The position numbers were made by a program, and so were the translations under genes. Of a DNA stretch of 64,000 nucleotides, positions 38,280 to 45,561 are shown one piece after another. Source of the DNA: Vibrio genomosp. F10 str. ZF-129 (lineage in GTDB: Bacteria > Pseudomonadota > Gammaproteobacteria > Enterobacterales > Vibrionaceae); the NCBI RefSeq assembly GCF_000287055.2, contig NZ_AJYQ02000127.1, positions 1 through 64,000 of the forward strand. Direction: 5' to 3'. The notes below the pieces were generated by a model. The model saw only the letters and a list, made by a program, of their open reading frames with translations, ran no database searches and was not told the DNA's origin. Within the stretch, counting starts at the first letter, position 1, and each line of letters starts with the position of its first letter.

Positions 38280-39173
38280 CCCTAACAAATCGCCTTTAAC
38301 AAATTGAATATCTTGCCCAGGTTTAGCTTGGGCAAGTCTTGGTAAGTCTATTCGTGCAACGCACCCAATTTTTGGGTAACCTCCAATCGTTTGACGGTCA
38401 TTGAGCAAAACTATCGGTTGCCCATCTGGTGGGACTTGAATCGAGCCTAAAGCAATGCCTTCGCTCAGCAGTTCTGTTTTTGGTGGCGTAATCTCTTCAC
38501 CTGAAAGTCGATACCCCATCCGATCACTATGCTGGCTCACGGTAAAACGTTGCTGATAAAATTTTTGCAATGATTCGGTAGGGAACAGGGCACTTTGATA
38601 GCTTTCTATCACTCGTAATTTCAGCGGCAAATCATAGTTTGGGGTATATCGAAAAGTCAGTTGGATGGGCTTTTTATGTTGAGTGTGTGGTGAGCATTGA
38701 AAAACATCACCGGTGTTAATGGGCTGACCATCTTGATTCAGACCACCAACGCCGTCTCGCACGACAGTCGCGCAGCTGCCAAAATGATCTACAGCCTTAA
38801 AACCACTGACAATGGCTAGATACGTTCGTAAGCCATTCTTCGTGAGCCCGAATTTTAGTCGTTGCCCTTTGTTGGCATTAAACGTTGACCAATTTGTAAT
38901 GGTTTCACCATCAAGCGTGACTTGCTGGTTTGCGCCAGTGATGGCGAGTGTACAATCAGTAAGAATTTCAAATTCCGCCTGACCGAGCGTTATTTCTAAT
39001 GTAGGGCTGTTCACCGTATTACCTAATAAATGGTTAGCCCAACTATAGGCATAATCATCCACAGGCCCACCCTGAGTCAGCCCGAGATGACTGCCCCCAA
39101 AGCGCCCGAAATCTTGAATAAGAGTAAGCGGACCGGGTTTAACCACTTTCAAAGCATTGCTGTGCTGTTTCAT
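38235..39173 (-). CDS. pxpC: 5-oxoprolinase subunit C (biotin-dependent carboxyltransferase-like)
   Basis: A 312-residue PxpC/KipA protein. The family opening KPGPLTLIQDFGRFGGSHLG and TQGGPVDDYAYSWANHLLGN are diagnostic, as are SDRMGYRLSG, LLSEGIALGSIQVPPDGQP and IGGYPKIGCVARIDLPRLAQ. With PxpA and PxpB it cleaves 5-oxoproline (pyroglutamate) to glutamate using ATP. It overlaps pxpB by 4 bases (ATGA), and its last 45 bases lie under the end of the oxidoreductase gene on the other strand. Confidence 0.95.
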   Translation of the reverse strand: MKQHSNALKVVKPGPLTLIQDFGRFGGSHLGLTQGGPVDDYAYSWANHLLGNTVNSPTLEITLGQAEFEILTDCTLAITGANQQVTLDGETITNWSTFNANKGQRLKFGLTKNGLRTYLAIVSGFKAVDHFGSCATVVRDGVGGLNQDGQPINTGDVFQCSPHTQHKKPIQLTFRYTPNYDLPLKLRVIESYQSALFPTESLQKFYQQRFTVSQHSDRMGYRLSGEEITPPKTELLSEGIALGSIQVPPDGQPIVLLNDRQTIGGYPKIGCVARIDLPRLAQAKPGQDIQFVKGDLLGLQDAWCQWARFFGY

Positions 39174-39874
39174 TGAATGTCCTTTTCGGGGATCACGCCA
39201 CCTAGCGATATAAACTCTTGTTTGGAAATGGGTCTAAATTTAACGGTTTGACCTATCAAGAAAGGTGTCATCGGCTCTTTAGATGGCTCATAGAGGCTGA
39301 TGGGGCAATTGCCTATGATGTTCCATCCACCAGGAGAAGCGTTGGGGTAAACCGCAGTTTGCTTATTAGCAATGGCAATACTGCCTTTAGGGACACTCAG
39401 TCTAGGGGAGGCTTTTCTGGGCTTTCGTAATAGCGGATGAACGTCAGATAAAAATGCGAAGCCGGGTGCAAAACCAATCGCAGAGACCGTGTATTCAACC
39501 TCGGTATGCAGCTCAATGATCTTCTCTAAAGAGAGGCCATCGCTTAAATATTCAGTCAGGTCTGCCCCAACAGATAGGTCGTAATAGGCAGGAAGAATCA
39601 CCGTGTTATGACTAAAATGGGTAGGTTGATTCTCTTGACTGATATGGTAATTAATCTTGGCTAAAAATTCAGTAAGCCCAATGCGGTGAGGGAGGTAATC
39701 GATGAGTATCGTGTTGTATGATGGAGTAATATTCATTATCCAATCGGAATAGGACTTCGCTAACGAGTGAGTAATGGCTCCGATAAAAAGAGACAAATGG
39801 GATGAAGGATCCGCATCAAACGTGACTAAGATGGAGCATTCTGCAACGGGGTTAATGGTAAAAGAATACGTCAA
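39170..39874 (-). CDS. pxpB: 5-oxoprolinase subunit B
   Basis: A 234-residue PxpB/KipI protein, partner of PxpC in the 5-oxoprolinase complex. Diagnostic blocks are IGFAPGFAFLSDVHPLLRKP, RKASPRLSVPKGSIAIANKQ, YPNASPGGWNIIGNCP and PFLIGQTVKFRPIS. In Bacillus the homologue KipI also inhibits a sporulation kinase, a role not expected here. It lies between pxpA (34 bases upstream) and pxpC (ATGA overlap), forming an A-B-C operon. Confidence 0.95.
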   Translation of the reverse strand: MTYSFTINPVAECSILVTFDADPSSHLSLFIGAITHSLAKSYSDWIMNITPSYNTILIDYLPHRIGLTEFLAKINYHISQENQPTHFSHNTVILPAYYDLSVGADLTEYLSDGLSLEKIIELHTEVEYTVSAIGFAPGFAFLSDVHPLLRKPRKASPRLSVPKGSIAIANKQTAVYPNASPGGWNIIGNCPISLYEPSKEPMTPFLIGQTVKFRPISKQEFISLGGVIPEKDIQ

Positions 39875-39908
39875 ATTATACTCCCTGTATGGTTTGAGTC
39901 ATCACGTT

Positions 39909-40658
39909 TCACTTTGAATGAGAGTGAATTAATTGAGCTATTTCTTTAATAAGCTCTATCGAATCTGAATTATCGCCATGAACACATAGGGTGTCAGCGT
40001 CAATAGGGATAACAAAACCATCAAGAGTGGTCACTTTCTGGTAATTCAAGATCTGTTTAAGTTGGTTCAATATGTCTTCTTTGTGTGATAAAACCGCACC
40101 ACTTAGACTTCTCGGGGCGAGCAGTCCATTGGCGAGATACGCTCTATCAATAAATGCTTCGAATAACAGAGGCACATCGTAGCGATCTGCGATATCAAGT
40201 TTAGGTTGATTATGTGGCGAGGCTAACGTCATGAGAGGAATATGAAAGCATGAAACAGCATCAACAACGGCCTCAAAGATCGTTATGTTCGCTTGCATGT
40301 CGTTATAAAGAGCCCCGTGTGGTTTAACATAATCCAAGGTCGTGTTCTTACTCTCGCATAAGGCTTTTAAAGCACCAATTTGATAGATCAGTAAATCGGT
40401 CAGTTGCTGTGGCTCGAATGGGATAGAGCGACGCCCAAATCCTTGTAGATCAGGATAGCTAGGGTGGGCACCAATAGACACCTGATGTTGTATCGCAAAT
40501 TCGATAGTCTGGCTCATAATACTGGGATCTGAGGCATGAAAGCCACAAGCGATGTTTGCCATATTAATGTGAGGCATCACTTGTTCATCGGCGCCCATCT
40601 TCCATTCGCCGAAACTTTCGCCCATGTCACAATTTAGAGTAATCGTTGCTTGTGTCAT
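39909..40658 (-). CDS. pxpA: 5-oxoprolinase subunit A (LamB/YcsF family)
   Basis: A 249-residue PxpA protein. The opening LNCDMGESFGEWKMGADEQ, then ANIACGFHASDPSIM, IGAHPSYPDLQGFGRR, VKPHGALYNDM and IDADTLCVHGDN are classic. It provides the ATP-dependent ring-opening part of 5-oxoprolinase with PxpB and PxpC. First gene of the operon. A dyad at 40700-40717 lies 42 bases upstream and could be an operator. Confidence 0.96.
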   Translation of the reverse strand: MTQATITLNCDMGESFGEWKMGADEQVMPHINMANIACGFHASDPSIMSQTIEFAIQHQVSIGAHPSYPDLQGFGRRSIPFEPQQLTDLLIYQIGALKALCESKNTTLDYVKPHGALYNDMQANITIFEAVVDAVSCFHIPLMTLASPHNQPKLDIADRYDVPLLFEAFIDRAYLANGLLAPRSLSGAVLSHKEDILNQLKQILNYQKVTTLDGFVIPIDADTLCVHGDNSDSIELIKEIAQLIHSHSK

Positions 40659-40699
40659 TTGTTGCCCTAGTTGTTTAATCTTGAGTCATGTATGTTACC

Positions 40700-40717
40700 T
40701 ATTAGTCATTACTAATA
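40700..40717 (-). promoter_or_regulatory. dyad upstream of pxpA, candidate operator
   Basis: A perfect 7-bp inverted repeat, TATTAGT (40700-40706) and ACTAATA (40711-40717), with a 4-base centre lies 42-59 bases before the pxpA start. A regulator binding there would block or activate the pxp promoter. No regulator gene is adjacent. The rest of the 40659-40940 gap shows a strong Shine-Dalgarno for the next gene and nothing else firm. Confidence 0.4.
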
Positions 40718-40940
40718 ATAAGTAAAACGGCATAAAATACGGTGATATAAGTACCAATCAGGTTATTTTTTGTTTGTTGCCTTTGCAGGTATAGGTCTTC
40801 CTGTTGCGGAGATCGGGTCACACTTTGTATTGAGATACATAGGAAGAGTGCAGAACAAGTTTGCATAAGAAAGAGATATAAGTCGCCTGGTATATGGGTC
40901 AAGTAAACTATTTATATGTCATTGATGAAAGGAGGACGAT

Positions 40941-42908
40941 ATGGTGCGGTATCTTTCACTGCGAAATAAGCTGACGATTCCGATTATATTGTTTGTCTTC
41001 ATCACTTATATAGTCGCCCAAGGCTATGGCTTTATTGCGACCTATACAATGCAAAAGAATGCGCTTTTAGAGCGTATTGATGTCGTCGCTAGCAGTATCG
41101 CACTTAATCTTCAAACCACTCTTTTACTCGATGATCCCGCTGTGGTTGGCGAAACCTTGTCTGTATTTTCTGCCGATGAGAATGTACTGAAAGTTAAGTT
41201 GTACAGTATCAACGACGATTTATTGGGTATGTATCAACAGCAAGGAGCATCGACTCCCACTCCTAACGTTGAACAGCAAAAAGAAATTCTATCATCTGGC
41301 TTCTCGTCATCCGGGGATTTCATTTATGTGTTAACACCAGTCAAGTTAAACGGAGAAACCATTGCTCGATTAAGAGTGACGATCAGTAAGGCAACGTTCA
41401 AGCAGTTGTACAATCGCGTGTTATTGAATGGATACTTCTCTCTATTGCTGCTGGTTGTTGCTGGTTTTGGTCTTTATCGCTTAATTGAAAAATTCATATT
41501 AACCCCTGTATTTGCTCTAAACCAAGCCATAAGCACCTATATTAATCATGACGGTAAAAATGAGCGGATTGAAGTTTCGTCTAACGATGAAATTGGCGAT
41601 CTGGTGAGTGCGTTTAACACCATGCTCGACAGAATCAGTATGAGAGAGCGACAGGTCGTTGATACACTGGATAAGTTGGAGCAGGAAAAATCCTTTGTGA
41701 ATGAAGTTGTTGAAACAGTGCAGCATGGTCTAATCGTTGTTGATGACAAAGGAAATATTCTCCATTTCAATGCAGCTTGTAATGATGTGTTCAAATGCAC
41801 CCCAGCTTATCTCACAGGGGCTAACCTTCTTGATGTGATCAACGTAGATAAGCAGAGCCAGTTGTACAAAAAGATCTTAAGTGGTAACGAGTTTGATGAT
41901 GTATTGCTGATTAGGAAAGACATATTTAACCATGAACAAAGGTTAGAAATTACTTGTCGTAAACTGTCTAAAGAAGGGCAATTTCTATTCGCAATTCAAG
42001 ACGTCACAAAAATCCAGTCAGTTCTGAGTCGTCAACGTTTAGCGGCGGGTGTGGTCGAGAATAGTCAAGATGGATTGATGGTGATCAATCAAGATGGTTA
42101 TATCACGATGGTCAATCCGGCGGTCACACAACTGTTGGGCTATACCCAAGATCAGTTAGTCGAGCGTCGTCCAGAAGACGTGATGGATTGGCACCAAGCC
42201 GCCTCATTAATGCCGATCATTACTGAATCGGTCGTCAATTTTGGGCAATGGCAAGGAGAAATATCAGAGAAGCATCGCAACGGCAATCTGGTCCCCATGT
42301 TTGTCAAAGTCAACCGGATAGTCAGCAGTGATAAAGATTCAATTTATGATTGGGTGTTCATGCTGTCTGATTTATCCAATATTAAAGAACTTGAGCGGTT
42401 AGAATACTTAGCTCACCATGACTCTTTAACTGGCCTTGCTAACCGAGCCCATCTGTACCGTGTCCTGGACGAAGTTATTACCAATGTAAGAAATAACCAA
42501 CAAGGCTTTGCGTTACTTTATCTTGATCTTGATGGCTTCAAGCAGGTCAACGACACATACGGACACGATGCGGGGGACGAAGTGCTAAGGCAAGTGTCAC
42601 AGAGATTGCTGTCTCAAGTTCGTTCTCAAGATCTTGTCGCTCGCTTATCCGGCGATGAGTTTGTGGTGGTGATCAACCCTTGCCTTGAGTCACGCATCGG
42701 ACAGTTTTCGCAACGACTGATTCATCTTCTGTCTGAAGATATTGTTTACAATGGGCAGGTGATGACAATTGGTGCCAGTGTGGGCGCTTGCCACATCAAC
42801 GATTCGACACAAAGCCTCGATACTATTTTAAAGGTGGCGGATAGGGCGATGTATCAAGCGAAATCCTCAGGGAAAGGAAAATATATTCTCATCGGTAATA
42901 CAGATTAG
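40941..42908 (+). CDS. membrane diguanylate cyclase (HAMP-PAS-PAS-GGDEF)
   Basis: A 655-residue protein. TM1 is about 12-32, a periplasmic CHASE-like sensor spans about 33-152, TM2 is about 155-175, HAMP is about 178-230, two PAS domains lie at about 248-350 and 365-470, and the GGDEF domain is at about 485-650. The active-site motif reads SGDEF, a functional variant, and an allosteric I-site RSQD lies five residues upstream, so product inhibition is expected. It is therefore a likely c-di-GMP synthase. A perfect Shine-Dalgarno (AAGGAGG) precedes the ATG. Monocistronic between pxpA (divergent) and galE. Confidence 0.93.
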   Translation: MVRYLSLRNKLTIPIILFVFITYIVAQGYGFIATYTMQKNALLERIDVVASSIALNLQTTLLLDDPAVVGETLSVFSADENVLKVKLYSINDDLLGMYQQQGASTPTPNVEQQKEILSSGFSSSGDFIYVLTPVKLNGETIARLRVTISKATFKQLYNRVLLNGYFSLLLLVVAGFGLYRLIEKFILTPVFALNQAISTYINHDGKNERIEVSSNDEIGDLVSAFNTMLDRISMRERQVVDTLDKLEQEKSFVNEVVETVQHGLIVVDDKGNILHFNAACNDVFKCTPAYLTGANLLDVINVDKQSQLYKKILSGNEFDDVLLIRKDIFNHEQRLEITCRKLSKEGQFLFAIQDVTKIQSVLSRQRLAAGVVENSQDGLMVINQDGYITMVNPAVTQLLGYTQDQLVERRPEDVMDWHQAASLMPIITESVVNFGQWQGEISEKHRNGNLVPMFVKVNRIVSSDKDSIYDWVFMLSDLSNIKELERLEYLAHHDSLTGLANRAHLYRVLDEVITNVRNNQQGFALLYLDLDGFKQVNDTYGHDAGDEVLRQVSQRLLSQVRSQDLVARLSGDEFVVVINPCLESRIGQFSQRLIHLLSEDIVYNGQVMTIGASVGACHINDSTQSLDTILKVADRAMYQAKSSGKGKYILIGNTD

Positions 42909-42981
42909 ATGCTAGGGTCCTTTTCCTGTTAGGCGTAGTTATCTTTGTATATAATCAAGAAAAATCATAAGGGTAGGTGAC

Positions 42982-43998
42982 ATGAACGTTTTAGTAACTG
43001 GTGGTATGGGCTACATAGGCAGCCATACGTGTATTCAAATGATTGAATCAGGCATGACACCGATTATTTTTGATAATCTTTACAACAGTAAGAGCAGCGT
43101 ATTAGAGCGTATTGAAAAAGTATCGGGTACTCGACCTAAGTTTGTGGAAGGCGATGTGCGTGATAAAGATCTGCTCATTCAGGTTTTAAACGAACACAAC
43201 ATCGAGAGCGTGATTCATTTCGCGGGATTAAAAGCCGTTGGAGAATCTGTCGAGAAGCCATTAGAGTATTACGACAATAATGTGAATGGCACCCTGGTCT
43301 TAGTCGATGCTATGCGCCAAGCGAATGTAAAAAGCTTAGTCTTCAGCTCCTCTGCAACGGTTTACGGTGATCCGGCTTCAGTGCCTATTACCGAAGATTT
43401 CCCAACCAGTGCGACGAACCCTTATGGTCGAAGTAAATTGATGGTTGAAGAGTGTTTGGCCGATTTTCAAAAAGCGAACGAAGATTGGAGTATCACTTTA
43501 CTGCGTTATTTTAACCCTGTGGGCTCTCATCCAACCGGGCTTTTGGGGGAAGACCCACAAGGTATTCCGAATAACCTGATGCCTTTTGTTTCTCAGGTTG
43601 CGGTAGGTCGTCGAGAGTATTTGTCGGTGTTTGGTAATGATTACCCAACTAGCGATGGTACTGGGGTGCGAGATTATATTCACGTTATGGATTTATCCGA
43701 CGGCCATGTTGCTGCGTTGAATAAAGTGGGCGAAAAGCAAGGGCTGCATATTTATAACCTTGGTACTGGTAATGGTTACAGTGTACTTGAGATGGTTTCT
43801 GCTTTTGAAGCAGCATCAGGCAAACCTGTGCCGTATAAAGTGGTTGAACGACGTGCGGGTGACATCGCTGAGTGTTGGGCAGATCCAAGTAAAGCCATTA
43901 ACGATCTAGGTTGGAGTGCGAAACGTTCACTAGAGGAAATGACTCAAGATACATGGCGTTGGCAGTCTTCAAACCCAAACGGTTACCCAAATAGCTAA
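42982..43998 (+). CDS. galE: UDP-glucose 4-epimerase
   Basis: A 338-residue SDR epimerase (E. coli 338) converting UDP-galactose and UDP-glucose. The NAD+ motif is GGMGYIGSHT; catalytic residues are in SSSATVYGDP and YGRSKLMVEE (Tyr-x3-Lys). Other typical blocks are FDNLYNSKSSVLERI, RYFNPVGSHPTGLLGEDPQG and GTGVRDYIHVMDLSDGH. No other gal genes are near, suggesting a housekeeping role in surface polysaccharide synthesis rather than galactose use. It is followed by tandem repeats and a strong terminator. Confidence 0.97.
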   Translation: MNVLVTGGMGYIGSHTCIQMIESGMTPIIFDNLYNSKSSVLERIEKVSGTRPKFVEGDVRDKDLLIQVLNEHNIESVIHFAGLKAVGESVEKPLEYYDNNVNGTLVLVDAMRQANVKSLVFSSSATVYGDPASVPITEDFPTSATNPYGRSKLMVEECLADFQKANEDWSITLLRYFNPVGSHPTGLLGEDPQGIPNNLMPFVSQVAVGRREYLSVFGNDYPTSDGTGVRDYIHVMDLSDGHVAALNKVGEKQGLHIYNLGTGNGYSVLEMVSAFEAASGKPVPYKVVERRAGDIAECWADPSKAINDLGWSAKRSLEEMTQDTWRWQSSNPNGYPNS

Positions 43999-43999
43999 A

Positions 44000-44131
44000 G
44001 TTTCCCAGGTAACACTAGTTTTCCAGGTGACTAGCTTTCCAGGTGACAAGTTTTCCAAGTAAGAAAGTGACTCAGCAGTAAAGTGGGTTAGCAATAAAAA
44101 GTGACTCGGAAGTAAAGTGGCTAAAAGTAAA
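44000..44131 (+). repeat. two sets of degenerate tandem repeats after galE
   Basis: Set one is four copies of a 16-18 base unit built on TTCCAGGTGAC (near 44002, 44021, 44037 and 44053). Set two is two copies of a 34-base unit starting AAGTGACTC (44065 and 44099) with AGTAAAGTGG at matching offsets (44077 and 44111). They begin right after the galE stop and end before the terminator. They look like locally duplicated, diverged sequence; no coding frame is credible. Confidence 0.75.
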
Positions 44132-44158
44132 GTCGCCGAGAGATCTAGGCTATCAAGC

Positions 44159-44184
44159 AAAAAGCCACCGTCTGGTGGCTTTTT
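44159..44184. terminator. bidirectional intrinsic terminator between galE and nap
   Basis: A perfect 11-bp stem, AAAAAGCCACC (44159-44169) with GGTGGCTTTTT (44174-44184), has a 4-base loop and T/A tracts on both sides. It ends galE on the plus strand and the nap operon on the minus strand. Confidence 0.95.
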
Positions 44185-44203
44185 GTTGTCTGTCGAACCG
44201 AGG

Positions 44204-44338
44204 CTATACTTCTTTATCTTTACCCAACGACAGTAGCCAAAGACTCACAGCGGCAACACCAACGAAACCACCTAGTATGATTACTGGCATCGCACTATAG
44301 CCTAGAATGTGCCAAATCACAGATTCAAATGTACTCAT
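44204..44338 (-). CDS. TIGR02808 family small membrane protein of the nap locus
   Basis: A 44-residue protein with one membrane helix (about residues 14-38, MPVIILGGFVGVAAVSLWLL) and a short basic tail. This matches the short TIGR02808 family, known from Vibrio and relatives near periplasmic nitrate reductase genes. AAGGAG precedes the ATG at 44338, which fixes the start; the longer 97-residue frame is an artefact reading back into napC. It lies 10 bases downstream of napC in the same operon. A role in Nap electron transfer or assembly is inferred from position only. Confidence 0.88.
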   Translation of the reverse strand: MSTFESVIWHILGYSAMPVIILGGFVGVAAVSLWLLSLGKDKEV

Positions 44339-44348
44339 ATTCTGCTCC

Positions 44349-44927
44349 TTATTGCCAGCCTTCGACACCATGCATGTCTGGCAGTTTGTGTGCGATACCC
44401 TTGTGGCAATCAACACACGTTTTATCGCCAGAGGCGAGTGCGGTGGAGTGCTGTTTAGCACTGCGAGAAGTTTGTTCTGAAAAATCCATAAACTCAAATT
44501 CGTGACAATTACGACATTCCAAAGAATCGTTGCCTTTTAGTCTGGCCCATTCTCGTTCAGCCAGGTGACCCCGTCTTGCTTCAAACTTTTCTTGTGTCCC
44601 GATAGTGTCGAGGACATAGTGAGCAAAAAGCTCTTTCGATGCTTGAACTTTACGAACGATTTTATCGGTCCACTCATGGGGCACGTGACAGTCAGAACAG
44701 ATTGCGCGCACACCAGAACGGTTTGAGTAGTGAATCGTTTCTTGAATCTCTTTAACAATAGGTGCGTGGCAACCTGAGCAGAATTCCTCAGAGTTGGTGG
44801 CTTCCATCCCCGTGTTAAACGCCCCCCAGAAAAGTAAACCACCTGCAAAACCCATGAATAAAACAACCCCAACGGCGGCTTTACTAGGGCTCAATAGGCG
44901 TTTCCAAAACGCTTTAAGTAATTTCAT
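44349..44927 (-). CDS. napC: tetrahaem c-type cytochrome NapC
   Basis: A 192-residue NapC/NirT membrane cytochrome. A single N-terminal anchor (about 18-38) is followed by a periplasmic domain with four haem motifs: CSGCH, CSDCH, CRNCH and CVDCH. It takes electrons from the quinol pool and passes them to NapB-NapA. Gene order napF-D-A-B-C lacks napG/H, as in V. cholerae, so NapC is the only quinol oxidase route encoded here. Confidence 0.97.
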   Translation of the reverse strand: MKLLKAFWKRLLSPSKAAVGVVLFMGFAGGLLFWGAFNTGMEATNSEEFCSGCHAPIVKEIQETIHYSNRSGVRAICSDCHVPHEWTDKIVRKVQASKELFAHYVLDTIGTQEKFEARRGHLAEREWARLKGNDSLECRNCHEFEFMDFSEQTSRSAKQHSTALASGDKTCVDCHKGIAHKLPDMHGVEGWQ

Positions 44928-44957
44928 ATAATAGCCTCTCTATTACTTCGGCTACGA

Positions 44958-45413
44958 TTAACGCAACGAATCAACAGGTTTAAATTCATTTTCAACCAAC
45001 GGTTTAGCTGCAGCTTGAGGAACGTGGCACTGAAGACAGAAATAGCGACGAGGTGATACGTCGGCTAATACGGCATCTTCACGATTGACATAGTGAGTCA
45101 CACTGATTTTTGTTGCGCCCATCTCTTTTGCGTTTTTCCAGCTGTGGCATGCTAAACATTTGTTAGCATTAAGAGACACTTCGTAACCTCTGATCGAGTG
45201 AGGTACAAGAGGGGGTTGATACACGTATTCGCTATCTAAAACCTGCTCTTTTGGATATTTTTTAAAATCATCTGCCGGTCGTGTTGCTTCTAATTCACTT
45301 GCACCACGCAGTGATTCAACGCCGCCAATCCCACCCGGGTTATCCGTTTCTGCTTGAGCGATACCAGTTAATACCACACCAACTGACAGTAGAGCTATAA
45401 TCAGTTTTTTCAT
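44958..45413 (-). CDS. napB: dihaem cytochrome NapB, small subunit of periplasmic nitrate reductase
   Basis: A 151-residue periplasmic cytochrome with a signal peptide (cleavage after IAQA, about residue 21) and two haem motifs, CLACHSW and CLQCHVP. It accepts electrons from NapC and delivers them to NapA. It is separated from napA by 148 bases holding two hairpins, and from napC by 30 bases. Confidence 0.96.
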   Translation of the reverse strand: MKKLIIALLSVGVVLTGIAQAETDNPGGIGGVESLRGASELEATRPADDFKKYPKEQVLDSEYVYQPPLVPHSIRGYEVSLNANKCLACHSWKNAKEMGATKISVTHYVNREDAVLADVSPRRYFCLQCHVPQAAAKPLVENEFKPVDSLR

Positions 45414-45448
45414 GTTAATTTCTCCGCCTAATGGCTAATTCTTTGATA

Positions 45449-45524
45449 GGCAGTTATTGATGATTAAAAGTAAACAACTGCCATTCATTCTAAATTCTCG
45501 AGTTATGGGTCCGTGAATAACTCG
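45449..45524 (-). promoter_or_regulatory. two hairpins in the napA-napB gap
   Basis: Between napA (stop 45562) and napB (start 45413) lie two perfect inverted repeats: CGAGTTAT/ATAACTCG (45499-45506 with 45517-45524) and GGCAGTT/AACTGCC (45449-45455 with 45476-45482). The other nap junctions (30 bases or less, some overlapping) are tight, so this structured spacer stands out. It may set the ratio of napA to napBC by processing, stabilising or partial termination. Confidence 0.55.
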
Positions 45525-45561
45525 GATACCCACTACCAATTAAGAAACCGATTACCAACGA

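Noticed and set aside
40702..40902. 66-codon minus-strand frame upstream of pxpA
   Set aside because: Its coding region covers the candidate pxp promoter, it has no ribosome-binding site and no recognisable features; I treat the gap as regulatory.
43969..44160. 63-codon minus-strand frame after galE
   Set aside because: It simply translates the tandem repeats and gives a Leu/Thr/Trp-rich artefact.
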